From positions 1 to 64,000 of the forward strand of contig JAXGGA010005512.1 in assembly GCA_038373865.1 (NCBI GenBank): 64,000 bases of DNA, written 5' to 3'. This stretch comes from Uloborus plumipes (taxonomy: Eukaryota; Arthropoda; Arachnida; Araneae; Uloboridae). The notes below the pieces were generated by a model that had not been told where the DNA came from, ran no database searches, and saw nothing but the letters and a program-made list of their open reading frames with translations. Numbering within the stretch: the stretch's first letter is position 1; each line of letters begins with the position of its first letter. The translations under genes and the position numbers were made by a program. Below are positions 1-11,490 of the stretch, piece by piece.

Positions 1-244
1 TGAAATGCTGACAGTGAAAACGTAATGGAATAAAAACAAGTTGTTTTTCTCCGAGAAGAACAAGCGTCGAAAAGAATGAAACATTGCAATCTATCATGTT
101 TCACTTGCTTTTTCCCAGGAGAGATTCTATGCGCAAAAAGAGTAAAATTGAGAAATTATATCGCTCGTACAGTTTGCGTGTACATTATTTTCTTCCCGGC
201 GCGCTCCTTAAGTCATGTGCATTGCTTATTTTCGAAGTTGAATG
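1..244. other. Unassigned AT-rich flank
   Basis: I recognise no gene, RNA or repeat boundary here. Open frames are short and show no family resemblance. It is the left flank of a degraded hAT-type element that begins near 245. Confidence 0.4.
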
Positions 245-1113
245 CAGTGGCGCCGAATGGGAGGTCACGAGAGGTCGTTCTGGCTCTGACCTCTCTAAAA
301 TTTCCTTATTTGGCAAATTTTGCAGACGATTCGGCAAATTTGAGAACAAAACTGAGAAAAACTGCGATTATGTTTTCTTTCTTGAAATTTTTCAGGTTGT
401 TTTTCATTGGTGCATATAATGTTATTATTAGCCGGCTACCTTGTCCGGTGGTCTGAGAAGTCTTACTCTGAGGCGGAGGTTCCGGGTTCGAAACCGGGCT
501 CGGGAATGCATGCACTTTCCCTCTCCCGTCCTTGTCCTTTGAATGTGTGAATGTGTTGTTGTACTGCGGATGGTTGCCTACCCAATAAACGGGTCCGTGT
601 GGCATGTGGTGTGCACATACTGCGGAAGTCGGACTTTACACCAAATGACGGTGCAGTTCGAAAAGTGAAGCAGGGCACCCCAAGTTGTCAGTATAGCTGG
701 CACAAGACAACAGCAACAAATGTTATTGCTAAATGCTATGTACTGTCTGTCCGTGAAAGCAGCGCCTGGCACTCGTGAACAGTTCCACTAAAAAAAGGGT
801 AGATGGGTTTTAGGTGATAACTTTCCGAAGTTTTCAATTGAAAACTTGCACTTGCTATATCCTTTTGACATATTCGACTAAGCTATGCATTTGAAATTAG
901 CATCGTCCCACGTTGTTTGATACGGCTCCAAATGCTCCTCATTAATTATTCTTCCCCTTAGTGTTATCTTACCTAACACCCCTACTTTAGTAAGATCTAA
1001 GAAGACCTGACACATGCGTAAATACGCGGAAGGTTTTATCTGAGATCAGACATTATGTTGCAAATTGAGAAATCCCCCCCCCCTCCCAAAAATTTTAGTT
1101 GGGGAAGCCCCTA
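245..1113. mobile_element. Degraded hAT-type MITE copy, interrupted by a SINE
   Basis: The left end (GCGCCGAATGGGAGGTCACG region, 250-270) and the stretch around 315-345 (TTTGCAGACGATTCGGCAAA) match the better preserved element at 2069-2366. The right end, a C-run followed by TCCCAAAAATTTTAGTT and a GGGGAAGCCCC-like terminus (1067-1113), matches that element's right end. The homology breaks at about 430, where a tRNA-derived SINE begins, and resumes only near the right end. The simplest reading is an older copy of the same family into which the SINE and possibly other sequence inserted. No clear target-site duplication is seen, so the outer boundaries are approximate. Confidence 0.45.
431..800 (+). 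mobile_element. tRNA-derived SINE
   Basis: The first 80 bases form a tRNA-like head with an exact RNA polymerase III B-box core, GGTTCGAAACC (484-494), preceded by a poor A-box-like stretch (GTGGTCTGAGAAG). A tRNA-unrelated body follows, clearly more GC-rich than its surroundings. It ends in a short A-run near 790. The insertion sits inside a copy of the 2069-2366 MITE family, so it is younger than that copy. The exact 3' end is uncertain because no target-site duplication was found. Confidence 0.6.
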
Positions 1114-2068
1114 GTTAAATATGTAATTTTTTGCTTAATCAATTTACAGTAAACGAGACATTTTTGCGCATTCATTTGCACTCCGTACCTAAAATTTTTG
1201 ACTTTGGTTTTTAATTCTGGTATACAGTAGACTCAGGCTACAACGCGATTCGACATCCGGAGTTTTCACGAGTTACTAAATTTAGAGCTAAAGCTAATAC
1301 CCTATCCGCAACACAAACATTTTCGGAAAGGAATCATGGGGCGTAAGCATCGGCTTCGTTATTAGCTGCTTGAATGTATTTCAACGCTTTAGCATCACTG
1401 AAAGCGGAAGTTCCCGCACCATACTAGTCTAAGCAAAGAAAAGGTGAAGGTCCTCGAAATGCAGGTGAACACTGATAACGATCCGATGATCCGATCACCT
1501 GGTGTTTGACGTGCATGTGTATCTGTGTATTTGTCTGTGGCACGCTGCAGCTTAAACGGATGGACGAATTTTGAAAAAAAAAAAAAAAAAATATTCGAAA
1601 GGGGAGTTGATCGAGAGTGTTCTTAGCTAGGTTGCGTCTTCGGGTGGTATTAATTAACGAAGATATTCATTGAAAACTTTTAAAAGTTTTTTTGGGATTT
1701 TAGCAGTGAAAACGTGTTTCAAAACTTAAAAAAATAGCACCAAATGAAAGAGAAAATTTTTCTGCTTCTGATACGATGTAACTGGATCTTCCATGTTCGA
1801 TAGAACGCGAGTTATAGCGTTTTTTAGCAAATACAGGTTAGCCTTTATTCAAGCGATTGGAACCGTTGTAATTGTTGGCTAATGAGAAAAAATAAAACTC
1901 AATGATTTAAAATGTTTATCTGTTGCCAGTTTCTATTCGTAAGCAATTTAAATACTTGTAATTGATTTTAGTGTGAGCATTTTCAATTTTCGCTTTTTAT
2001 TCTGCTTTTGCGATTAGCAAATTTTACTAGTAAGGATTACTTTTCTTTTTCCGTGTTTACCATGTCTT
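1114..2068. other. Intergenic, remnants of a Tigger-like element
   Basis: There is no gene. TACAGTAGACTCAGGCTACA (1224-1243) resembles the TACAGTRGACYC ends of pogo/Tigger-type transposons. GATAGAACGCGAGTTATAGC (1799-1818) looks like the inner part of the opposite inverted repeat, but its terminus is not preserved. The sequence between them is unassigned. Confidence 0.3.
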
Positions 2069-2366
2069 CAGGAGCGCCCCGATGGAAGGTCACGGAGGTC
2101 ACTGTGACCTCCCAATAATTTTCATATTCGGCACATTTTGCAGACGATTCGGCAATTTGAAGACAAAAATTGCAACATTGAGATCATTTGTTCTGTTTAG
2201 TTTTTCGGATTGTTTTTTAAAAGATGCCTAATGTTTTTTCTCACTAAATGTTATGCATGTACGACATGTATGTATGCTTGTATTTTATCATTCGGTGAAA
2301 TTGGAACTCCATTCAGCAAATTGATAATTTTCCCCCTCCCAAAAATTTTAGTTCGGGGCGCCCCTG
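2069..2366. mobile_element. hAT-type MITE, 298 bp
   Basis: The inverted ends are CAGGAGCGCCCCGA (left) and TCGGGGCGCCCCTG (right). They are flanked by CATGTCTT (2061-2068) and CATATCTT (2367-2374), an 8-bp duplication with one mismatch, which is the hAT hallmark. The element has no coding capacity. A second, older copy lies at about 245-1113. Confidence 0.75.
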
Positions 2367-2560
2367 CATATCTTTTCGAAAACAAATAAATATACTTGGA
2401 TTTAACATGCTTTCTGACCAGTGAAGTCCGTTTCAATATGAGATTGGCGATCAGGGTCGGGGGTTGTTTGAATTTTTAATTTAATCTTAGCACTTGTTTA
2501 GGATGTCTCCTGGGCGGTTAAATTAAAAGCGTTGCATTTATAATTATTATTGTTATTGCA

Positions 2561-2939
2561 TACACTGTAAAAATGAATGTTGTTTTTACAATATATAATA
2601 CAGCTAATTTTACAGTAATAAACTGTAAAACGACTAATTTCACAGTAGTAAACTGTAAAATTGCTAATTTCACAGTAATAAACTCTAAAATTGCAAGTTT
2701 ACAGTTTATTACTGCGCATTTTAGAGTTTTAAACTGGAACCTCTGCTGCCAGTATTAGTGTTGTTTTTACAGTATAATACAGCTATTTTTTTGGTAATAA
2801 ACTGTAAAATTGTTAATTTTTACAATAATGAACTGCAAAATAGCTAGTTTTACAGTTTATTACTGCTCTTTTACAGTTTTAAGCTGAAACCTCTGTTTTT
2901 AGTATTATATTGTAAAAACAACTTATTTTTTTTAGTGTA
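2561..2939. mobile_element. MITE made of two tandem ~160-180 bp units
   Basis: The ends form an inverted repeat of about 31 bp: TACACTGTAAAAATGAATGT at the left against the complement of the segment ending AGTGTA at 2939. Inside are two tandem units (about 2578-2757 and 2758-2915). Each starts GTTGTTTTTACARTATAATAC, carries several ACAGTAATAAACTGTAAAA-like blocks and ends in CCTCTG...AGTATTA. The blocks are themselves partly palindromic. TA at the outer edges is compatible with TA target duplication. No protein is encoded. Confidence 0.6.
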
Positions 2940-4233
2940 CTGTATATAAAGTCTTGCACTTTATTTCTCTCTATCACAATAATCACTGATTTTGTGCATT
3001 TTATCGTTGGGGAATGTGAGGCAAAGTGAAATAGTTGAGATAACTCACCTGTTTCAAAATGAACAAATTGGAAAATTTTTCGGAAACTTATTGCACATGA
3101 AGGAGGAAAAATGTGTTTTGAATAACAACTCGTGCTAAAATATTATTTTTCATTTTTGGTAGTTGTATTGCACCTTCAAAAAAGGTGGAAATTTTTCACC
3201 TGAAAAAAACATAGGGCAAAGGGGAAAATACAATATTTTTGTAATGAAACATTTTCTATTTGATGAGTTACAGTAATTTTCATCAAATGAATGCCTAAAT
3301 AAACGAATAAACGAATTATTAATGTAAAATAAACAAAAAAAATTAATATATGAGAAAAAGAAATGTGTGAATAAAATAGAGAATGAAAAACAAAGTAAGG
3401 GAATGAATGAACAATTAAGTGAATTATTTAGTGAAAGAATGTGAATAAATTAATAAATTAAGAAATACGTACCTGATTTAATAAATGAATGCATAAGCAA
3501 ACGAAATGAACTATTTCACTTTGCCCCTCGTGCACTTGACAAATTACATTGAACATTTAAAATCAAAGCATGCCTAATATAAACTAAATAAGAACTGCGC
3601 TGGAAATTAGTAGATATCAATCAATAGTAAAAATGATAATTACAAAATTTTTATCAGTTTTTTAATAACGAGAATTATTTTTAAAAAACCACGAATATTA
3701 CAATAAAAGTATCAAATTTCAAAAATGAATTGTACATTTTTTTCATTGACTTTTTTTTTTTGACAGGAATGAACTATGTGTAGAAGCTTAGTTAAAATAT
3801 TGCTAGATAGTTGGCTCTGCAAACTATACAAATATTTTGCCAGTTCACTTTGCTCTCGTTATTTCACTTTGTCCAATAAAAGGCTTTGGCTGGATTTTTT
3901 TTTAAATTAACCTTAAGCATTGTTTGTTGTTGCAATACAACAAGAAACCATTAGTCCTTATTTTTTTCAAACCAAAACCTAAATTTAAGAAATTTTAAGT
4001 TTTCTGAAATTTTTAAAAAGTGCACTTAATGGGTTTCTGAAATAAACGATTCAATTAGGATAAAATAATGTTCATTTGTCCCAGAGAAAATGTGTTGCAG
4101 TTATTAGTTGACTAAGCCAATGCAAACTTGTTCTTTTCGCTTATAGCTTGATGGTCTCATCTATAACACAATATGCCACTTTTGCCATGGAGAGTAGGAA
4201 AAAAAAATCCATCTGAGTTAAATTGAAAATAAG
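2940..4233. other. Intergenic, AT-rich, nothing recognised
   Basis: The sequence is strongly A/T-rich with GAATGAA-like low-complexity stretches around 3280-3500. I see no convincing open frame, RNA gene or element ends. Confidence 0.4.
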
Positions 4234-4436
4234 GGGCCACGTGGGCCTAGAGATAGAGTACTCTCCTCGTAAGCAAGTGGTCGCGGGTTCGAATCCCGCC
4301 TTGCCCATGGATGTTATTTCGTCCTCTCTGTGCCGTAAATCTGTCTTGTCAGGAGGCAAAGTGCATAGTAGGCAGTCCTCATGTATGTTGAAGCTGATGG
4401 TTTCTGAAAAAAAAAAATAAATAAAAATAAAAATAA
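4234..4436 (+). mobile_element. tRNA-derived SINE with a tRNA-Thr-like head
   Basis: Positions 4234-4306 fold loosely as a tRNA. The T arm is perfect (GCGGG TTCGAAT CCCGC). The anticodon loop CTCGTAA would read CGT (Thr) with conserved T33 and a purine at 37. The acceptor stem GGGCCAC/CTTGCCC has five of seven pairs, and the anticodon stem has only three. A tRNA-unrelated body of about 100 bp follows, ending in an A-rich tail (AAAAAAATAAATAAAAATAA-like, 4408-4436). The weak stems and the tail argue for a SINE rather than a working tRNA. Confidence 0.6.
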
Positions 4437-5560
4437 GATTCACTGAGGCAAAAGAGTTGGCTAATTTGCAATTTTTTTTTCTAGACAAAAGAGCCACTGC
4501 TAAAATGCATAAATTTCATTTTTGTGGATTTTCTAAAAGGGGATCAATAAGCTCCATGTTCTTGGTCTGAAAAAATGCTATAATTTTTCTCTTTACAACA
4601 AAAAATAAACGAAGTAAAAATAAATATGAACTGAAAAAATAACATTATTAGGTGAGTTCAATTTATTACTCCATTCTTCCTGAAGACAATTCGAAAAGAA
4701 AATAAATTAATAAAGTTGAAAACTTATGAAAATTACTTATCACTAAACAGATAGCAAAAAAAAATTGTTTCTGAAATAAAATTTGTTCAATACAACCAGA
4801 TTGAAGTTATGGACGTCCGAAACTGGTTTTAGACAGAACAGGCGGGATTTACAGTCCAAAACTGTTAAAGACTGTCCGAAACTGTTTTAAACTGTTCAAA
4901 AATATGCTGAAAGTAAGTGGATTCTGGATTAATATAATCAGTTTGTATTTACTGCAATATTTGTGATGCATAAATATAAATGCTAATTAGTTCTAATTAA
5001 TAAATATTTTATAATGTTTTTTCCAGGAAAATTAATATTAAAATCGAAAAAAATACTACTAATATTTGAAGTGAAATAAAAAAATTGCCAGTAACACTGC
5101 TACCTAAAATTTCCTTATGTAAGAGTTGGAAATGTAATAAAAAGAAATTTCCATAACTACGAAAGTAACTAATTTCAGTCATATTTATATTTTTGGCGAA
5201 AAATAGCTCAACTTTTTCTTAAAGGTTTCTGTATGATATTGTTTTACACGATGTTTATAAAAAAAAAAAACTTTAAATCCTAGATTGAAAAATAAGTTGC
5301 TGACATGCACTACATTTCAGAGCTAATGATTTTTTTTAATTATGGTTATTTAATGTTGAAATGGCTCTAAAGTTATTTCATCACCATAGTCAAGAGAAGA
5401 AAAACTACAATAAAACTTTCTTTTCAGTTGACAAACTGTCATTTAATGCTTTTTCGTCAATTATTGCACTATATTTTGAGCCCCCTCATATGTACATCTT
5501 TGTACAAAGTTTGGTAACTGTTAAAACAAGATTACTTTTAAACTCATGAGTACTATGCTA
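4437..5560. other. Intergenic with a small decayed hairpin element
   Basis: Around 4808-4905 several copies of (G)ACTGTCCGAAACTG- and AAACTGTT-like blocks occur, some inverted, suggesting remains of a small DNA element. Nothing else is recognised. Confidence 0.3.
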
Positions 5561-5645
5561 TGCACCGCCAACTTGGTTATTTCATGGATGAAATATCAGA
5601 GACCACATGAATGAAATAATAACCGCGAGTTGGCGATGTATTGCA
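5561..5645. repeat. Imperfect hairpin repeat
   Basis: GCACCGCCAACTTGGTTATT (5562-5581) followed by TCAT is complementary to ATGAAATAATAACCGCGAGT followed by TGGCGATGTATTGC (5611-5644) with a few mismatches and indels. The loop is about 25 bp. It is likely a fragment of a dispersed repeat, since it is more GC-rich than its surroundings. Confidence 0.4.
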
Positions 5646-8600
5646 TGTTCCTGCCTTAGTGCCTTAACCCTTGCTTAGGGGCGGTTACTCACTGCTTTAT
5701 ATCATGAGTACTAATTGAAATTTTTAGTGAAAAATTGCAATTTCTATGTAACTAGATTAGAATAAGGTGCAAAGTACTTAATGTATTTTTACCTACATAT
5801 TTGTATGTTTGTATTCAGTAAATAAGTTTTAACTTACTCTTTTTAATTCATAAAATATTTCTTTTGCAGATTTTATTCTGTTTTTGACACTTGCTTACAA
5901 AATACAGTTTCATTAAAATTTAGTTTTTGGACACTATTGGACACAAGGGTATTGAGACTGGTCTAACAACGTACCCCGCGGTTCAACGTGCCCCTCCCCC
6001 TACTTTGTAGTATGCGTTTTTTGTACTTTGTCCTTCATTCAAAACGAATTTAATTTTATTTATTTGATTTTAAAATATAAATAATAATTATAACGAATAT
6101 TTTTTTACTGTGAGAAAAGATCAAATTATTTTTTTAATTAAAAAAAATGTTTTTTCTTCAAAAAGGGTGGGGGGTGTAAATGCGCCCTCCACCAGAGCCC
6201 ATGGCTCTTTAGCATTTTATTCTGTATTTTTTCTTCCCCCAGGGAAAAATTACCCTTGTCCTAGTATTTATACTTTACTTTAATGTGTAACTATTTGCAC
6301 ATGGATTTACAAACTTAGTAAACATTTTATATACATTTTAAATAATATGTTTTTGTAAGAGTCGATGAATAAGGATCTGAATAGAAGTAATTTTAATATC
6401 AATGAACGATTATTAAATCAGAATTTTCCTGTCACTTTGTTTATTTTTGTTTCGTAATGGGATGCAAAATGTCCCAGTGGTATATCGAAAGTGAGTTTTT
6501 TTCCCAGGTGAATTTCTTTTCCTCTTAATTATTACTGTTCCAAAAAAGTAGGCTACAATTTAACTACATATTATACCACAAAAGCAATTAGAAATGATTT
6601 ACTGCAGCCGAAGGTCAAGATTTTTATAGCCAAAAACAAGTCAAAATGCGCACAAAGATGTTTCAAACTTCTTTTTGTATATTACTATTCTATAGAATTA
6701 TATTATTAGTATTTGTATGTTCTGCTCAAACTGATCTCACTTTTGGAACAGCTTTAAAAAACACGAAGTTTTATGAAAACTCTAAACAAAATTTATATTA
6801 CGAGGAAAAAAAAAAATAAATAAATGCTGCTCAGTGACAGTTAAAGAAAAATTATTTCATTGTAATACATTGTATATTGAATCTGGCTTCATGTCTCCCA
6901 CAATGGAGGCATGTGTTGTCATTTCTGAGTGGAAGTATTGATTCCGTCTTTTTTTTCTATAATACGGGGATGTGTGATTGGATGATACAACATATGATTT
7001 CATAATTAGCACATGTGATTCTTCAAATTTTCAATAACCATGTTCATTGGGAAACTTTTAATAGTTCTCTATTTCCTTTAATGTAATACGAAACGGTAGT
7101 TAAAGCTAAATTTGTCTCGTGGACTATCACGTGACCTGTATGTTTGTATGTTGCTCTGCATTTCATAATGGCGGCAAGAAAATGTGTCTAGGAAGAGATA
7201 GTTTTGACCTGCCAACGGAATTGAAATGAACGGACACATTAAAACTATAATTTTACCAAAAGCAGAGAATATGCATTTCAAGCATCAGCTTGCGTCTTAC
7301 GTTAGGTAAAGTATTTGAAAAAAAAAAAATCAATTTTTTAGAACTTAAGAAAGTTTTCAAAGTTGCATGCACTTACGTGTTAAGTTGAATCGTCTGCTTT
7401 AAAGGTAAAATATCGACAAATAAGACATGTTTATAGTTGAATTATTGACATATTATCGATTGTTCGTTGTTAGTTTTTTAAAAATTATCTTGTTTTGAGC
7501 TATGATCCGGAACTACACTGTAAATAACATATGCACTATTACTAGTAAACAATTGTTTACTCCGTACATTTGCATACATAAATTTGTAGGGTAAAGATCC
7601 ATATTAAATCTTTATTTAATGAAACATCATTCGTGTTTCGGTGAAAGTTTCTGAGGCTATCGTTCAATTTATGGAATAATAGTTTCATGAAATAGGCTTA
7701 ATAAAGTTCAAAAGTTATACACAACACAAGAACCTGGAAGTTGATTGTAAACAAACACATAACGGAAGTGTTCTTGTGTTTGCTTGATCTTTTAGTATTT
7801 CATTCCTCATCATCATTTCTAATTCATTTCACTTCTTAAAATACATTAAATGATCATTTTAAATTAATATCTATGTTTACTTAAAAAAAATGATAAGTTA
7901 ATTTTCCTCATTACACGGAATCGTTTTTTTTCAGCATGAGCCATACTTTTTGAGTCAATGCTAATTAAAATAAATTTCATTTGAACACATCGAATTTCAT
8001 ACTTCTCAACATAGTCACTTCATTTCATTTATACGTCCAATAAATATTCATTTTTCTTTAAATAAATATATTAATTCATTCGTTAATAAGTAACTTCATT
8101 TGAGAAATGAAGTTATCGTTATTGAATAATTGTACAAGTTATGTGCTTTATCTGCAGTATCCATTTTAATATAGTTAATTGCAAACATAATTTCATACAC
8201 AACAATACAGTGTTTTTCTTCATGAATTTCGCTAACAAAATCCTCAAAGTGTTACTAATTTTAGAGTTATTTATGCCAAATTTTATATTGAACACCCTTT
8301 ATAAGTGCCATAAAATACGAATATAACAAGTGTTACTTTGCATGTGGGTATACAAACATGCATTCATTCTTTTGAGTTGTTAAAAATGCGTTTGATATTT
8401 AAGAGGGGTGATACTATGTAAATGTATACATCAGATATTTTTCTCTTCATTTAATAGATACATCATTTTTTACATTTTCTCATGTTAATGCCCATAAAGC
8501 AGCACTCTTCTATTTAAAGAATATGTTGTAATAAAAATCAGTTGAATATAGAAATAAAGCTTGATTTCATTGATCATATTAATTTTACGAGAAATTAGAT

Positions 8601-8862
8601 CAAACTTTTTCAGAAAGAAAAGTCTGGTTTTGGCTCTGCATTTTTAATATTTTTACAATAAAAAAAAATCAAATGTATCGGGGGCAACTTACCCCTCCCC
8701 TAACTACAGCCCTGCATACGTTTTATAAGAAATATGTTCTGTAACTTTTTTGAACTGAGCACAATTTTGAATTGAATAACTCATATACATGTTGAGTTTA
8801 GCATATAAATTGTTTTTTCATGTTCCTCGAGTTACATTAAGATATTTTTCGTTTAAATGTGT
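5646..8862. other. Intergenic, AT-rich, nothing recognised
   Basis: I find no gene or delimited element. A short GC-richer patch at 5960-6210, with runs of C and G bracketing an AT-rich core, may be a decayed MITE, but its ends cannot be defined. Confidence 0.35.
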
Positions 8863-9154
8863 CAAGGGCAGATACAAGGGAGGGGCGACGGGGGCGATCG
8901 CCCCTCCCTTGAGGGACTCTTCTCCAGCAGGTTTTAGATTTTGAAGTTCAAAACAGGCAATTTTAGTTTATCTTTAATGATATTAAGGGAAAGGGTGTGG
9001 AGTTTCGGGGCTCTGAGCTGGAAATTTTTTGAAATAAAGGACCAAAACATTTGTAGTCACCATGTGTTAAAAGGATGCATAGCGAAAAAAATGGGCAAGT
9101 AAGAAAAAAAAAATCAATCGCCCCTCCCTTAAAACATTTCTGGATCCGCCCTTG
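8863..9154. mobile_element. hAT-type MITE, 292 bp, perfect 8-bp target duplication
   Basis: The inverted ends CAAGGGCAGATACAAGGGAG (left) and the complement of CTGGATCCGCCCTTG (right) match with few mismatches. GGGAGGGGCGA-like sequence lies inside each end. The element is flanked by AAATGTGT on both sides (8855-8862 and 9155-9162). It has no coding capacity. A related copy appears to lie at 56351-56577. Confidence 0.85.
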
Positions 9155-9300
9155 AAATGTGTAATCCTCTTTGTTATACTTGAATATTCAAAAAAAAAAA
9201 AAAATTGTTTACCTACACACTGGGGCATGTATGGCATATGTTTGTCTGTGTAGCTATGCAAAGGAGATTATGCTTGTGTGGTCTTATGTGCTATTTAAGG

Positions 9301-10350
9301 CAGTGTTAGAAATAGGAATTTAAATCTAGGCTTCATTATGACACTTAGCATAAATTTCTAGGCGTCAAAATGATTAAACTAGGTACCATATTTAATGACC
9401 TAACATATGTATATATATACAGGGTGTCCACTCCAATCGTGGACCAATAGCTAATTTCTAAACCGTTAGAGATAAGCATATAGTTTATTTAGGAAAAAAT
9501 CTCAAAATTATGAAAGGAATTTGGGGTCTATTCAATGTTTTTCAAAAAATCAAATTTTGAAAGAATTACGAAATTTAAATTTTTATACAGCCCCCCAGTC
9601 CTATCAATCATATTTAGTAAAACATTCTTGACACTGTAACGTTTAAAACTAAAAAAAAATCACTGTTCTACCACAAAAATTGACCGAGTTATGACGTTTT
9701 GAAAAATCAAGATTTTGAAGGATTTCGCATACGGTCCCTTAAGCGATCTCTCGATGACGTCATGAAATAATGCAAAATCTTGATTTTTCAAAACGTCATA
9801 ACTCGGTCAATTTTTGTGGTAGAAGAGTGATTTTTTTTTTAGTTTTAAACGTTACAGTGTCAAGAATGTTTTACTAAATATGATTGATAGGACTGGGGGG
9901 CTGTATGAAAATTTAAATTTCGTAACTCTTTCAAAATTTGATTTTTTGAAAAACATTGAATAGACCCAAAATTCCTTTCATAATTTTGAGATTTTTTCCT
10001 AAATAAACTATATGCTTATCTCTAACGGTTTAGAAATTAGCTATTGGTCCATGATTGGAGTGGACACCCTGTATATCTTAATATAATTTAAAAAAATATC
10101 AAATTTAAACGTTGCTGATAGTGTATTACAAAGATCTATAAAATATGTAAAAGAAACTAGTGTTTAAAAAACAAAATTGTTTGCATTTTAAAATTACCTC
10201 TACCAATTTATTATTCAAATCTTAGTTATGATGAGTAGAGGAGAGAAAACTTTAGGCGTCAAATTTGGCACCTAGAGTCGGAAATCTAGGCGTGAACTCC
10301 AAAATTCTGATCGCGAAATAAAACTAACCGCTACTTATCTCTAACACTTG
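9301..10350. mobile_element. hAT-like element split by a palindromic insertion
   Basis: The left end is CAGTGTTAGAAATAGGAATT (9301-9320). The right end, TATCTCTAACACTTG (10336-10350), is its imperfect complement. Inside, TCTAGGCGTCAAA-type sequence recurs near both ends, on either side of the nested palindrome at 9420-10071. TTAAG-containing flanks give only weak evidence for a target duplication. Immediately downstream (10358 on) the left end of another copy starts in the same orientation. Confidence 0.5.
9420..10071. mobile_element. 652-bp near-perfect palindromic MITE
   Basis: Left arm 9420-9717 (298 bp) and right arm 9773-10071 (299 bp) are reverse complements with only scattered mismatches and single-base indels. 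They are separated by a 55-bp spacer (9718-9772) that contains GATGACGTCATG. The termini are CAGGGTGTCCACTCC and GGAGTGGACACCCTG, flanked by TA on both sides, as expected for TA-targeting transposons. No protein is encoded. If transcribed, the whole element would fold into a long double-stranded hairpin. It interrupts the element at 9301-10350. Confidence 0.85.
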
Positions 10351-10357
10351 CTTAAGT

Positions 10358-10455
10358 CAGTGTTAAGAATAAGAATTCAAATTTAAGTGTTATGATGACG
10401 CCTAAATTATGTTTCTGGGCATCTAATAAATAATCTAGGTGTCATTTTCGGTGAA
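10358..10455. mobile_element. 5' fragment of a second copy of the 9301 element
   Basis: CAGTGTTAAGAATAAGAATT (10358-10377), then CAAATTTAAG and a GACGCCTAAATTATG block, parallel the first 90 bases of the element at 9301 in the same orientation. The right end is not found. Just downstream at 10468, CAGTGAAATTTAGTTAAG resembles a Tigger-type end. Confidence 0.45.
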
Positions 10456-11289
10456 CCAAACATTATACAGTGAAATTTAGTTAAGTCTGACGTCAATGAG
10501 CGGAAAACTTTGACTAGCCAAAATGAATATTTATTCCTGTCTGCCAGAACGGGGAACTTATTTTATTTATCTTCCACAAGCAGATTTTCTTTGAGATAAA
10601 ATATTCCATAAGCGAAATTTTAATTCATGATCGTTACACATGAAATTATCCTTGCTAACGAATTTCTTTAAGCTGCAATTTTTTTTCTTCTCCTAAATAG
10701 TATTAAGCAAAAAGATAGAAACTATCGCCTGAGAGTAAATTGAGATAGAAATTGGCAGTTGAGCAATTATTTTCAAGATTTTGCAATATTTTAGAAGGCT
10801 GCTGATCCTTCCAAGAATGTTTTTTTTTTTTTTTTTTTGCATGTTTGTGTATTTTCGAGTGCTTGTGGTACCGTTTTATTGATTTTAAATGTTTGAGATG
10901 GAATTTGAAACATAGCTAAGAGAAAACTTTAAGCTTGCAAGAAAAAATTGAATTTGATTTGAATTTGGCATAGCAAAGAAGAATAATACATTGAAGTTTG
11001 GTGTGCCTCCAAGTACAACAATTTATGAAAAATTGACGTGTTTCTATTGTTGGTGCAACATAAAATGATAGTGCAGAAATAGCAGCAGAGGTTTTGGGCA
11101 TCTTCATAGAATACCTTCTTAATATTTACCACTCCTTCTTTTGTCTTAAATGTTACTCATATAAGTTTAACGAATTTCAGTGGTAATATGTTATTTTAGT
11201 TTTGTTTCGATATTCAATAAGCCGAATGTTTGGTAACTTGAATTTTTCTGCATTCTTTGCAACTTTGACTTTTTGAAATTTCACTGTAC
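10456..11289. other. Intergenic, AT-rich
   Basis: Apart from one Tigger-like terminus near 10468, nothing is recognised. Short overlapping open frames on the minus strand near 10916-11132 look fortuitous. Confidence 0.35.
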
Positions 11290-11490
11290 TGTCTGTTTGC
11301 GTTTTGTGCGCCTGGGAGCTACGGACGCTTCTATCTGAAAAAGGGGAGTTAGGTTTTGGATGCGCACTACCCGACGCCTTCAGCTTTTGTTCGCTTACTA
11401 CTTCCTTGTTGCTTTTCCCCCTATTTCGAGAAAGTCCAAAGAGACTTGGCGCGTGCGCAGATGAGGCGAAGGTCGCACGAAAAAATTTTA
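11290..11490 (+). promoter_or_regulatory. Candidate JADE promoter / first exon region
   Basis: This patch is markedly more GC- and CpG-rich than the surrounding sequence. It contains GCGCGTGCGCA (11449-11459), close to the NRF1 palindrome YGCGCAYGCGCR, and CTTCCTT (11401-11407), an ETS-type core. It lies about 1.1 kb upstream of the exon that carries the JADE start codon. That exon is preceded by a splice acceptor, so an upstream non-coding exon must exist. The assignment is an inference from composition and motifs. No TATA box or splice donor could be fixed. Confidence 0.35.

Noticed and set aside
463..678. Minus-strand open frame that resembles many predicted small proteins
   Set aside because: It is the antisense of the SINE at 431-800. 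Such frames recur wherever the SINE inserts.
4234..4306. Functional tRNA-Thr gene
   Set aside because: The anticodon and acceptor stems are too poorly paired, and a SINE-like body with an A-rich tail follows directly.
4141..4497. 118-codon minus-strand frame
   Set aside because: It runs antisense through the tRNA-derived SINE at 4234-4436 and is a by-product of it.
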